A DNA stretch of 64,000 bases, from assembly GCA_020746995.1 (NCBI GenBank), contig JAGPXD010000001.1, forward strand, positions 7,130,001-7,194,000. The letters are read 5' to 3'. The translations under genes were made by a program, and so were the position numbers. This document shows positions 1-10,216 of this stretch, one piece after another. Below the pieces are notes generated by a model. That model did not search any database. It had not been told where the DNA came from and worked only from the letters and a program-made list of their open reading frames with translations. The stretch comes from Plectosphaerella cucumerina (Eukaryota > Ascomycota > Sordariomycetes > Glomerellales > Plectosphaerellaceae). Position 1 is the first letter of the stretch, and each line of letters opens with the position of its first letter.

Positions 1-373
1 ATGAAGGACCGCGGAGATCTCTCTCAACTGAACCGCCATTGTCTTGGAGAACCGCCCACACGGTCCAGTGGCGCACACCATCTCCGAGTCGACCCAGCCG
101 CTTCCCAGCCGTCCCCCGCGGCGGCCCAGCTGTTAACCTAGATCAAGATAGGCAAAGCGCTCCAGATCCCAGTTTCCGTTAGCAATAATTCAGGTCTTTG
201 GCAAAACTGTACTAGCACTTGGTGTTCTACCTAGCAGTCGTCTGTTCTTCTCACATGGCATGCCTCGGCCTAGCCCTGAACCCCTCACGCCACCAGGACT
301 GGCCGCCTCTACTTATACCGGTACTCCTCTTCCACACGCGTACAAATGATAGCAACATCACGACAACATTACA
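1..373. other. Upstream region of the hydroxylase gene, no gene seen
   Basis: No reading frame here has protein-like composition. A weak TATA-like stretch (acttatac) lies near 311-318, about 60 bases before the ATG of the next gene. The window may begin inside the 3' flank of a neighbouring gene, but nothing identifies one. Confidence 0.4.
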
Positions 374-1123
374 ATGGAGGGGCTCTGGGCTCAAATCGTT
401 GTGAAATACGATCCCTGGGTTGTTGACCTAGTAGGGGGTCTTCTAATCCAGATCCTCTTCTGGTGGATTCCATCCGCAGCCTTCGTCTCCCTGGATGTCC
501 TTTTTCCCAATTTCGCCGAAATACACAAGATCCAGCCGGCACCCAAACAGCCCTCCACCTCGCAAGTTCTTTCCGCAGTCACAGTTGCCCTGAGGAATCA
601 GGTGCTCGTGACAAGCCTCCAAGCCGGGCTCCTCCTACTCTCGACACTGTCACATCAACCCTCAACATTCGTCATAACGGCAACCTTCCCTCCCATCTGG
701 GAGTTCCTCCGAGACTTCGCCATATGCGTCGCCGGCCGAGAGATCCTCTTCTACTACGCCCACCGGCTCCTCCATCTCCCAGTCCTGTACGCCCGCATCC
801 ACAAGGTCCACCACAAGTTCACGGCACCAGTATCCTTCGCCTCTCAGTACGCCCATCCCATCGAGCACCTATTCGCCAATACGCTTCCCATCGCTCTCCC
901 GCCCGCACTGCTTCGCACCAACATCCTTACCTGGTGGGCATTCCTGGCCTGGCAGCTCATCGAAACGACAACCGTCCACAGCGGGTATGACTTCCTCGGC
1001 GGTGCTGCAAAGCGGCATGATCGCCATCACGAGCGATTTGATGTCCACTTTGGTGGACTTCCGTGGCTTGACAAGCTCCATGGCACCGATGAAGCACCCA
1101 AGCCTCGCTCCAAGAGGGCTTAG
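374..1123 (+). CDS. Fatty acid hydroxylase/sterol desaturase family membrane protein
   Basis: Single-exon protein of 249 residues. It belongs to the di-iron fatty acid hydroxylase superfamily (sterol C-4 methyl oxidase and C-5 desaturase type), integral membrane enzymes usually of the ER that hydroxylate or desaturate lipids with O2. The histidine clusters that bind the two irons are visible: HRLLH at residues 130-134, HKVHH at 143-147 and HDRHH at 215-219, plus HPIEH at 161-165. Hydrophobic segments lie near residues 18-40, 75-92 and 180-197. The ending 'WLDKLHGTD' is typical of the family C-terminus, so the protein looks complete. The substrate cannot be told from sequence; it is shorter than Erg25 or Erg3 and is probably an accessory paralogue. 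The ATG at 374 gives a good hydrophobic N-terminus. Confidence 0.85.
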   Translation: MEGLWAQIVVKYDPWVVDLVGGLLIQILFWWIPSAAFVSLDVLFPNFAEIHKIQPAPKQPSTSQVLSAVTVALRNQVLVTSLQAGLLLLSTLSHQPSTFVITATFPPIWEFLRDFAICVAGREILFYYAHRLLHLPVLYARIHKVHHKFTAPVSFASQYAHPIEHLFANTLPIALPPALLRTNILTWWAFLAWQLIETTTVHSGYDFLGGAAKRHDRHHERFDVHFGGLPWLDKLHGTDEAPKPRSKRA

Positions 1124-1288
1124 GAGAGACATTGTGAGGTCACTACGGGAAGGCATGTGGGGAGATTCAATCTATGTTTCTAGCAGAGTACTCTACTGGA
1201 TCCAAAGCTCAGTCAAGTCGCAGTCTAAACCATGACCCTATTCGGTGGCATGTGAGGGCTATGGCTGGGCGTTGGGCGGAGTCGCCTC

Positions 1289-1628
1289 CTAGAACGAGGG
1301 CGGGAAGCACTCAGGGCCGAGGAGGGTGGAGGTGGAAGTGACGGTCTCCACGGCGGGGATCTGGTTGCAAACAGTCAGTTTCTCCCGATGTAGTAGTGAT
1401 GGGAGGATGGCATACAGTGGTGGTGATGGTAGCCTGGGTGGTGATGACGGCCGTCTTGGTGCAGAGACAGATGCCCCCGAAGTGGGGGACGTTGGTCTGC
1501 CTGCATCCGGCGGGAGGTCCGGCGGCCATGCTAGACAAAGTGAGTAAGAGGGTCTTATGATTCGGCCGGGGCTTTTCTTACACGGAGCCGACGAGGAAGG
1601 TGGCGGAGATGAGAGTGGTGAACTGCAT
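1289..1628 (-). CDS. Small secreted cysteine-containing protein (3 exons)
   Basis: Not a recognised family. Spliced model: exons 1582-1628, 1416-1530 and 1289-1360 on the minus strand. Intron 1531-1581 has a GTAAGA donor, a CTCAC-type branch site and a CTAG acceptor; intron 1361-1415 has a GTATGC donor, CTGAC and a CAG acceptor. The frame closes to 77 residues. The N-terminus MQFTTLISATFLVGSVMA is a clear secretion signal. The mature part of about 60 residues has four cysteines (GCR, GICLC, PEC) and a Thr/Val-rich middle. It is exported and very small, so it could be an effector or a wall-associated protein; that is inference. The single-frame view hides it because each exon sits in a different frame. 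Confidence 0.6.
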
Positions 1629-2542
1629 CTTGTCTGCTGGTGGTTGGTTTTTGAGCTTGAGTCTTGATGTTGTTGAGTAGTTGAGGTGTCTGTGAGGATC
1701 TGTCTGCTTCTTTTCTTCATCATCGTTGTCAACCAAGGTCTTCTTATACCTTTGCCATTGCTCTCCTGCTTCCTCTCTGCTCAGAGTCCTGGCCATCACC
1801 GCGCTCATCAGTAATGTGTCTGAGGCTCCTCCTGCACCTTTGAGAATGTCTCCGGCTTCACCTGAAGAGTTGAACCCATCGCTGCCGCGCTCAAAGCGCC
1901 AAGAAGTCTTCATGCTCTCTGTTCAGCTCGACTCTAGCAAGCCTCTCCAAGCCACCAAGCGCGCATCGCCTGAGACCCTGGATGCTCGAGGCTCTTTGGG
2001 GTCCAATAAGTCGACCTGTTCCCCCGTGTTCCCGACATTCTGGCCTGATGCCAGGTCTCGTGTGCAATTGGGCGCCTGTCGGCGAAGCCGTCAAAGTCTC
2101 CGAAGCTTCATTCAGGCGACCTGCAGGCGCTGCCACAACTGGGGTCCCGGCGTGGCTTGAAGCACTTCAACCGCTGATAATCGGTGATTGGATCGCGCTT
2201 CGTATCCGTCCAGCGGACCAGGCCGAACCTTGCCCTGACACCAATGACTTCATCAGACCCTTAGGGTTCCGCGGAACCGTCCGTCCACGGGCGATACAGT
2301 GTTTCGCGCTCCACACGCCGTTTCTGGTAGGTGATGTGCTTGTGGAATGGGCGAGGACGCCGTCTTCGTAACCCGGTGGAACAGCAACAATTAGCTCCAA
2401 CATTGCCGGCCTGTCTTGGCCCATGTCACAAAGATCGGGCCAATCTTACTGACAGCTTGCGTATAATAAAGGCGAATGTCAGAGGGTCGATATCCGCCTG
2501 GAGGAGCTGTCACAACATCATCCTGCGAACCCATCAAGCATC
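1629..2542. other. Intergenic, no gene seen
   Basis: Shared upstream region of two divergent small secreted-protein genes (starts at 1628 minus and 2543 plus). Open frames here (for example 1726-2160) have no recognisable composition. A TATA-like run (gtataataaa) at about 2461-2470 lies some 75 bases before the ATG at 2543. Confidence 0.4.
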
Positions 2543-2968
2543 ATGCAACCCAAAACCCTTCTCATCACCCTTGTCGCCGGCACCGCCGCGGCCCCCAGCA
2601 TCCTTCGTAAACGCTGCTCGCCCATCAGAGACGAGGCGTACCAGAACGGATACCTCCCTCCCGTGCCCTGCTGGCTCACATTCGACCCCGCCTGCCAGCC
2701 CTTCATCCCGCAGGGCACCGAAATCGAAGTGGACCACGATACCAGCAGCGCCACCGTCAGAGGCATCTCGGAGTTCTGCGTGGCCACCATAGCAGAAGAA
2801 CACGCGCGCGAACAAGACGGGAGGAAGACGTACGGCTGGACGGAGAAGATTGGCAACCTGGACACGAGCGAGGAGGGGGTCCTTCGCATCACCGGGATGA
2901 GCTGTGCGACAGTGGAGGCGTACCAAGACCTGCGGCACGAAGAGGTCAAGACCATAGACAGCATCTAG
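2543..2968 (+). CDS. Secreted hypothetical protein, candidate effector
   Basis: Single exon, 141 residues, no family recognised. MQPKTLLITLVAGTAAA is a secretion signal, followed by a possible KR processing site at residues 23-24 (LRKR). The mature protein is hydrophilic and acidic with five cysteines (RKRC, VPC, PAC, EFC, MSC), so at least one would be unpaired if the rest form disulfides. No membrane segment follows the signal. It lies divergent from the other small secreted gene at 1289-1628 and tail-to-tail with the EVE-domain gene, with only 10 bases between the two stop codons. Size, secretion and lack of domains fit a fungal effector or small apoplastic protein, but function is unknown. 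Confidence 0.7.
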   Translation: MQPKTLLITLVAGTAAAPSILRKRCSPIRDEAYQNGYLPPVPCWLTFDPACQPFIPQGTEIEVDHDTSSATVRGISEFCVATIAEEHAREQDGRKTYGWTEKIGNLDTSEEGVLRITGMSCATVEAYQDLRHEEVKTIDSI

Positions 2969-2978
2969 CCCCCCCTTT

Positions 2979-4005
2979 TCATACCGCCGCGTAATTCGGC
3001 AGCTTCTTCGAATCCTCCACGCTCTTTTCCCACTCCTCCTCCGTGGCGAGCGCCCTCGCCATGCGGACGACCTCGTCCCACTCGTCCGGGGTGACCTTGG
3101 TGACACTGAGTCGGGACTGTTTGAGCAGCTGCATGCTTCCCAGGGGCCCATTGGCGGGCGCGTCTCGTAGCGATTTGAGGGTGACGATGTGGGGGAACTT
3201 GTGCTCGAGCTTGACGTGCACGAGGCTCCACTTGCTGCCGTCGTGCGGTGCGCTGGCGTCGTAGTACGGGTTATCGTTGATGCAGGCGTTCCCTGGGGTG
3301 GTGTTAGCGGTGGGAGGACATGTCGAGGGTGGGAGCTTACAGTCTGGGGACCATTCGCGGACGATGGACATGATGCCGACCACGCCGGGTTCTTTGCAGT
3401 TTGAGTGGTAGAAGAAGGCTTTGTCGCCTTTTCTCATGGCGCGCAGGTTATTCCTGGCTGCATATGAGCGGATGCCTTAACGTTCAATATTAGCTGAATG
3501 ACCGGGAGGAGGGTGTTGGAGGGAGCCCACCATCCCAGCCTTCGGGCTTGGTCTTGGCTGCCAAGTCATCGATGGAGAACTTGATCTCATAGCCATCCTC
3601 GATGCGGACTTCGGGTTCCGATTTGAGAAGCCAGCACATGTTCGCCTCCGAGGCTGGTCTCGGGGATGCTTCTGGGTTCAGGGCGGGCACATCTTGCTCG
3701 CGAAGGGCTGCGAGTTCTGATGCTGATTTTGAGGCGACGGCGACCTTCTGTTGCTAGATTAGAGATGAAAACTCATGCGGGGGCAGACATACCTTTGCTT
3801 TGGGCTCCTTGGTAGTGGACGCGGGTTTCTGTTTCGCTGCAGGCTCAGGCTTGGACTTTGCGCTGCGCTTCTTCGGTGGCTCAGTGTCGTCGCTTTCCTT
3901 GGCTTCTCTTGCGCGCTTCCCGGTCTTTGGGGCCCTGGTTTCAACAGAAGCTTCGGCCGTGTCTGCCGGTGCCGTTTTGGCCTGGCTTCTTGTGACTCGC
4001 GCCAT
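2979..4005 (-). CDS. EVE-domain protein, THYN1-like
   Basis: Four exons on the minus strand: 3793-4005, 3531-3747, 3341-3475 and 2979-3292, giving 292 residues. Introns are 45, 55 and 48 bases; the second has a GTGGGC donor, placed by frame. The C-terminal half is an EVE domain as in thymocyte nuclear protein 1, a PUA-like fold proposed to read modified bases. Visible landmarks are 'MCWLLKSEPE', 'WDGIRSYAARNNLRAM', 'AFFYHSNCKEPGVVG' and 'NPYYD'. The first 90 residues are a basic, disordered Lys/Ala-rich arm with nuclear-localisation-type clusters (GKRAREAKE, PPKKRSAKSK), which supports a nuclear location. Fungal members usually carry such an extension. The exact ligand and role in fungi are not established. 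Confidence 0.85.
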
Positions 4006-4278
4006 GTCCTTTGATCAATTAAGTGTGCAATCGCTTCGCTGACGACGTGACAACGCGTCGAGATGAAGGCGTCGCGTCGTCAGGACGACCGACTGGCAGT
4101 CACAGCTGGAACCAGCTGCTGCAAGCTCCCCGCCATTCCCGAGGGCGCGGGCCGTGCACCGCACTCTCCCGCCGCTGTCGGCTTGCCTCGGGATGGAGGG
4201 GTAATCAACTCGACTCAACTTCCACCTCCCCGAAACCATCCGCACCATCACCCACGACAAACCCTCACTACCAACGCA

Positions 4279-5238
4279 ATGGCCTCGAATACATCCCCCA
4301 CCTCCCACGGCTCGCTAGCTAACCTCCTCCCGCCCAGCTGGAAGACCCAAGTCACCGCCTGGCTCGCCGAAGACACCCCAACCTTCGACTACGGCGGCTT
4401 CGTCGTCGGCTCCGGCCCCCGCACCGCCACCCTCTGGGGCAAGTCCTCCGGCATCGTCGCCGGCCGCCCCTTCTTCGACGAGGTCTTCACCCAGTGCGGC
4501 TGCGCCGTCGAGTGGCACCTGGACGAGGGCGCCGTTCTCGACTTCGGGGCAGACGGCAAGGGCAAGACGCGTGTGGCGACCGTCACGGGTCCGACGAGGG
4601 GCATCCTCCTCGGCGAGCGTGTGGCGCTCAACACGTTTGCGCGGTGCTCTGGTATCGCGACGCAGACGAGGGCTATGGTTGATGGGCTGAGGGGGCGGGG
4701 TACAAAGGCGTCCTGGCGGGAACGCGCAAGACGACGCCTGGGTTCAGGCTTGTGGAGAAGTACGGCATGCTGGTGGGAGGGGCGGATATGCATAGGATGG
4801 ATCTGAGTTCCATGATTATGCTCAAGGATAATCATGTTTGGAGTCGGGGGAGCATCACTGATGCTGTGCTGGCGGCCAAGAGCGTCGGAGGCTTTGCGCT
4901 GAAGGTCGAGGTGGAGGTGCAGAGCGAGGAGGAGGCCGACGAGGCCATTGCCGCTGGCGCTGATGTTGTCATGCTCGATAACTTCACTGGCGACGGTGTC
5001 AAGGTCGCTGCCCAGAGTTTGAAGCAGAGGTGGCAGGGCAAGAAGCAATTCCTCCTCGAGGTCTCTGGGGGTCTGACACCCGACAATGCGGCCTCCTACG
5101 TTTGCGATGGTAAGTCTAGTCACCGGTCAACACGGTCTCCTGCTAACCATCCGCGTCCCAGACATCGACATCATCTCGACGAGTTCGATCCACCAGGGCG
5201 TTCCGCACGTTGACTTTTCTCTCAAGATTGAGCATTAG
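4279..5238 (+). pseudogene. BNA6: Quinolinate phosphoribosyltransferase (NadC/Bna6) with a one-base frameshift
   Basis: Converts quinolinate and PRPP to nicotinate mononucleotide in de novo NAD synthesis. The ATG at 4279 opens a typical NadC N-terminus ('FTQCGCAVEWHLDEGA', 'LNTFARCSGIATQTRAMVDGLR'). At 4690-4700 the run A-GGGGG-C-GGGG is one G short, so the literal frame runs out of homology and stops at 4806 (175 residues). Homology resumes at once in the next frame ('YKGVLAGTRKTTPGFRLVEKYGM', 'SSMIMLKDNH'), then a normal 52-base intron (5110-5161, GTAAGT donor, GCTAAC branch) and an intact last exon (DIDIISTSSIHQG, stop 5236). Coding length is 908, exactly one base short of 303 codons. The rest is conserved, so a homopolymer sequencing error or a very recent lesion is most likely. 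Annotated as broken as given. Confidence 0.85.
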
Positions 5239-5297
5239 CTGCAACACGTAAAGACTCAAAATAATGCCTCCACCCTTAACTGGTCCCTTGGCTTGAT

Positions 5298-7593
5298 TCA
5301 CGACTGCTGGACAGTGAAGCCCGCCTCAGCAGCGCCAAGATCCGGTCCCGGGCCCTGTCGGTGCGCGACCGCGTCCTGCTGCACCGAGGCATCCGGAACA
5401 TCGGACCGCTTCTTCTCCTCCCCTCCACAGCATGCAACGATGACAGACGACTTGTCCTTGGCCGCGGGCACATCCAGTGCTGGATTTGAGGTGAAGAAGT
5501 CGGCAGGGCGGATGTTCAGATGGTGAATCTCCACAGGCCTATCGGGGTCAGCGACATCTCGTTCATGAGTAGGGATCAGCCAGGACGTACATGACCGGCC
5601 AGTCCTCGACTCGCGGGTTGTGCGTCAATCCAAAGACGCTCCAGATGACGGGGCTACTCCGCGTGCCGCCCTTTTCGTTCGTTTCAGCGCCCTCTTGCCC
5701 GATGAACCAATCCTCGCGAGCCACCATGTCGTACACACCCCCGACTTCGTCCGTGCTCTGGTTCGTGAACTCACCGGCCGCCCATAGCTCGTCGTCCCGG
5801 TAGCCGGTGACCCAGACGTGATGCTGCGCGAACTTGGCCCTCCGCGCGTGGGGGCTGTCTTCGGCAGCCAAAAGCGTCTGGGAGGTAGGGGGTGTCAGCT
5901 TGTAGCTCACAGGACGGCCCGAGACGGGGTTCTTCTTCGTCGAGTTCTCGAGTCTGATGGTGCGGTTGAGCTTGGGTTCCGCGTCGATCCAGCAGGCCTT
6001 TTCCACCGTGCGCTTCTGGACGGCGTAGAAGTTGCCGTAGGGGTTCGTCTTGGGGTGCGAAGGGACCGGTACGCTTTCCTCCACAGCGATTCTGGTTCCA
6101 TCGCCGGCATATGAGTCAATAGCAGGGTCAATCCGGACGGCAAAGATGTGTTGATGGTTCTGTGCCAGGACACCAGGGGCGACGACGGCGCCATACTCGG
6201 ACGTTTTGCCTTCATCAATAGCCACGACGCTCATGATTCCAGTCGCACGGGTCTCCACTGTGATGCCGCCTGCGGTGTCCAGCTTGTAGGCAAAGACGTA
6301 CTCGTAGTTGGCTAGGGTCACAACGCACTGGACGACCAGCTCTCGCAAGCGGGTGACGACAGCGCGGTTCGTTCGGAAGTTGGTGTGCTTCCAGCCGATG
6401 CCGTTATCCTGCTCATGGAGACACACGACGGACTTTGCGAGGTTGGGCTTCCCGGATGGATCGGCGAGCAGAGCGTCAAAGTAGTGGATGGCGCCGAGGC
6501 AGTCGCAGCCGAGTTCAAGGTTGTTAGCGACGCGTCCAAAGCCACCATCTCCAAGGTCAAAGGCCTGCTTTCGCTGGAAGGGGGGCCGGGGGTCACCGTA
6601 GGGCACAGTCAGCTCACTGTAGCTGATGCGGTACAAGATGGGCCGGTCCTCGTAGCAGAGATCGTGAAGGACGGCACCCTCACGAGGCGTGAAGCCGAGG
6701 CGGAAGCGCCACTTTTGCCATTCCACCAAGTTGTCCGGATACACCTTGAACGAGGCGCCCTCTGGCTGGGTGATGTTGATGGGCTTGAGGTCAGTCCGGA
6801 GGGGTCGCTCAAGGAGCTCGGGCGCATATTCCGCCCCAGCGGCAGACTGGAAAAGGGGCTTTGGCTGCTCCGTCCTAGCGGCGGGTTCGATTCCATCATC
6901 GGCACCGCCTGTGGCGAGACGGTCGATACGGATGATCTCTCGGGTGAAGAAGTCCATCACGGGAATGATGGGGACGGGGTAGGCATAGTGGTTGGACTCG
7001 ACATTGCCACTGGAGGTGTCGCGGGCGAAGACAAGACCTTGCATGAGGCGAGGCACGTCCTCGTCGTCGTCAGGTCCGCCATATGGCCAGGGGTCAATGG
7101 TGATGGCAAAGTTAGGGGGCAGAGCAAACTCGGCCATTGCATCCTTGAACATCTGCGACTCCACGCAGGCATCTTGAAAGACGGCGAATTCTTCTCTGGG
7201 AGGGTGTCAGTCATGGTCCAGGAATGTGAGTGTGAGTCTGGCTGTTGGTTCTCACGGCGAGTAGCTGGTCTGCTGCTTCTGATGGGCGGTCTCTCGGGTC
7301 ACCTCCTCCCCGGTGTCCAAGGTGATGATGGAGGTCGTGTACTTTGATGTCTTGGAGCTGTGCTCGATGACGTCGTACTGAACTATGGCCTGGCGCGGCG
7401 GGCGAGGGGTCTCTTCCGTGAGCTTGCCTGCATGCTCCAGTTCGAGAAAAGGGGCGAGCTGTGGCTTGACGGGCTCACGTAGGTAAATGCACCGGAAGAA
7501 CAGTCGGGTATCGCCTCCGTGAAGCTTGACTACGGCGGCCCGGGCTTTCTCGAACTCGGCCGAGTCGAGCGGAGCAAGGGGATGGACGGACAT
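5298..7593 (-). CDS. Copper amine oxidase
   Basis: Oxidatively deaminates primary amines to aldehydes, H2O2 and ammonia using Cu(II) and a self-made topaquinone; fungal members often serve amine-nitrogen use, several being peroxisomal. Exons 7256-7593, 5591-7195 and 5298-5538 give 727 residues; introns are 60 and 52 bases. The topaquinone motif is 'LANYEYVF' (consensus N-Y-[DE]-Y), two copper histidines lie in 'NHQHIF', and the third lies near the end in 'LTHNPRVEDWPVMP', which the last intron splits inside the Met codon. 'LGCDCLGAIHYFDA' is also typical. The catalytic-base segment reads 'FDLGDGGFG' where most homologues have G-[DE]-Y-G. No signal peptide, and the C-terminus (VQQS) is not a peroxisomal tripeptide. 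I chose the Met at 7593; an in-frame Met at 7713 would add 40 residues of poor quality. Confidence 0.9.
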
Positions 7594-9075
7594 CTCGGGC
7601 GACGTAAGGTCTGGGGTGATCTCGATTTTTTGACAGGTACTGCCGATGTTCCCAACAAGACGATTGTCGAGAAGACCACAGCGATGAGTGGGAGAGATGA
7701 TCAAGGGGCTCACACTGCACCTGGTGTATGTCTTTGGGGGGCCATGTCAAGGCGGGGTAGCTGTGCATGTGGCCATGTTACTAGTGCGGTAGGTCGTCCC
7801 GGCAGGCGTCTTGACGTGACGAGATGCATCTGCTCGGTTCTCGGCATCGGATGGACACAACTGCTATACTAGGAAGGTGTACGCGATGTGCGTCGTGGCC
7901 ATTGAACAAGGCCGTCGCCAGCTGGTGTCGTGCAGTGAGACTCTTGCTCGCAAGGCGGACTATCTCCCGCGTGTCGACGATTGGGGTTCATCCGGTATCA
8001 TGTAGAGTGAAGCACCGAGGCGAAGAGTCTGATAGATGGGCTCGGGACGTCCGAAGGTCTTCGTCTCTTCTCTGTGACACTTCGGATAGGGATTTGTCAA
8101 GCTGGGACTGGGACGGTGATCGATACCTGGGGAGGGAGAAGGGGATGCTTGAAGATGTTAATTATAGAAGGGAGAGCTTGGCGAAGAATGTTGCCCCGGG
8201 GCATAAACCGTTATTGCTCCCGTCATGTCTGTTTTATCTGATGGACCAGGAAGGCAAGGACTCGGAGACAATGACAGGCCACGATTCGACTCTGCATTGG
8301 TGACTGAGGGCGAGAAGAAAGCCAGCACGTTATCGGCGGGCAGGACATGCAGGGGTGGATGAAACACGCTAGACCCGAGGGCGGGCCCGGCGTCGATCTG
8401 CTCCCACGCAAGCCACACTCAAACAGCGCAATGCTCCTTCTTTCCCACGCTGAAGTTCTGACGGAGCCTCCACGTCTTCAGATTTATTCCCCCTCATGCT
8501 TCGTCCAAAGTGAACAATCGCGGCCGGCCCCAAGCTGTCGAGCAGGCAGCAGCTTGAAAAGACATTGTCGCCTCGGCATCACCAACACGACTGAAGTACA
8601 ACAGGACGGACAACGCACTTGTGCCAGTGTCTGCAAACGGGAGCAGCTTCATAGGCAAGCACAGGACCCCACCACGCCCTGAGTCGTGCCTTCCACCTCG
8701 CATCTGCCCCCTGCAGACAGGACCCAGCACGCACCCAGCGCCCCCCGTCCGTACCTACTCAAGACAATTTCCTCGCCAAGGGTTGGAGCTCGCGATTTCG
8801 TCTCCTCGTCATCCCCTCTCTCCTTCAACCCGCAATCGCTATTTACGTTCTCTATTTATTTTCCTAGCCATTCTGTCCTTCATTTCGCACCTCGACGGCG
8901 CTACTCGCCACCCGGACCGACCGACACCGGCACAGGTTCTGCCGACCAGCCCCGAACCGCAGCTGGACGACGCGCGGCGGCGTCGCGTCCAGTACCTATT
9001 CTACCAGCACACCTCGCACCTCACGACTCGATTGCCCAAGACTTCATCGACAGCTACACCTCTTCAGATCTCGCC
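7594..9075. other. Divergent intergenic region, amine oxidase / mannosyltransferase
   Basis: About 1.5 kb between two divergent starts, with no protein-like frame. The part after 8690 is a pyrimidine-rich leader with several short upstream ATGs before the mannosyltransferase start, and an in-frame upstream extension from 8686 has no family-like sequence, so I treat it as 5' untranslated. Confidence 0.4.
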
Positions 9076-10216
9076 ATGTTGACGCCTCGTCGAGCCCTGG
9101 CGGCAGCCGCCTTCTTCATCTTCGTCTTCTACCTAGTCTCAACATCCCACGATGTCTCCCCGACGACAACTAGCGCTCCTGCGAACAGCGCCGCCGATGC
9201 GAACAATGCCGCCGCACCAGCCGTCGCCAACACGAAACCTCGAGTCCAGACCCAAAAACCCATGGTCGACATGTCCAAGCTCTCCCTCTACGACAAGCTC
9301 GCCTACCAATACCCCTACGACGTGGAGACAAAGTTCCCCGCCTACATCTGGCAGACGTGGAAGATGACGCCGCAGGACGGGAAGTTCCAGTTCAGGGAGC
9401 AGGAGGCCTCGTGGACGCAGCTGCACCCCGGCTTCGTTCATGAGGTCATCACCGACGCCGTGGCCGTCGACCTGCTCCGTCTGCTGTACGCCTCGGTCCC
9501 CGAGGTTCTCGAGGCGTACGAGGCCCTGCCGCTCCCCGTCCTCAAGGCCGACTTTTTCCGCTACCTGATCCTGCTGGCGAGGGGCGGCATTTACTCCGAC
9601 ATCGACACCTTCGCCATCAGGTCGGCTGTTGAATGGGTTCCCGACCGCATCCCCCGCTCCTCCATTGGCCTCATCGTCGGCATCGAGGCAGACCCTGATA
9701 GGCCCGACTGGAAGGACTGGTACAGCCGCCGCATTCAATTCTGCCAGTGGACCATCCAGTCCAAGCCCGGCCACCCCGTCCTCCGTGACATTGTCGTGCG
9801 CGTCACTGAGGAGACCCTCAAGAAGAAGCGCGCGGGAGAGTTTGCCTCGACCTTCAAGGACGACAACGTGGTCGAGTTCACCGGCCCGGCCATCTGGACG
9901 GACGTCATCATGGACTACCTCAACGACGACCGCTACTTTGACATGGCCAACTCAAAAGGGCCCATCGACTGGCAAAACTTCACCGGCATGGAGAACTCGA
10001 AAAAGGTTGGCGACGTCGTCATCCTCCCCATCACCAGCTTCAGCCCCGGCGTGGGCCAGATGGGCGCCAAGGACTACGAGGACCCCATGGCTTTCGTTAA
10101 GCACGACTTTGAGGGTCAGTACTGTACGGTTCTCTGCTCTCGGGCACATTGCTAACTTTGGTATAGGCACATGGAAGCCGGAAGAGCTCCGACACATTGG
10201 CGAGACGCAACAATGA
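9076..10216 (+). CDS. OCH1: Och1-type alpha-1,6-mannosyltransferase (GT32)
   Basis: Type II Golgi glycosyltransferase of family GT32; the yeast relative Och1 starts the outer chain on N-glycans using GDP-mannose. The 362-residue model has a short cytosolic tail with Arg, a signal anchor at about residues 8-23 (ALAAAAFFIFVFYLVS), an Ala/Asn-rich stem, then the catalytic domain with 'FPAYIWQTWK', 'LKADFFRYLILLARGGIYSDID' and the metal-binding DID at residues 175-177. One 52-base intron, 10115-10166 (GTCAGT donor, GCTAAC branch), joins to the conserved end 'GTWKPEELRHIGE'; reading through it would lose that end. The start at 9076 is chosen because the anchor follows immediately. Fungi carry several Och1-like paralogues, so which one this is remains open. 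Confidence 0.88.

Noticed and set aside
8686..9075. 130-residue N-terminal extension of the mannosyltransferase
   Set aside because: Ser/Pro/Arg-rich, and it would bury the signal anchor that directly follows the Met at 9076.
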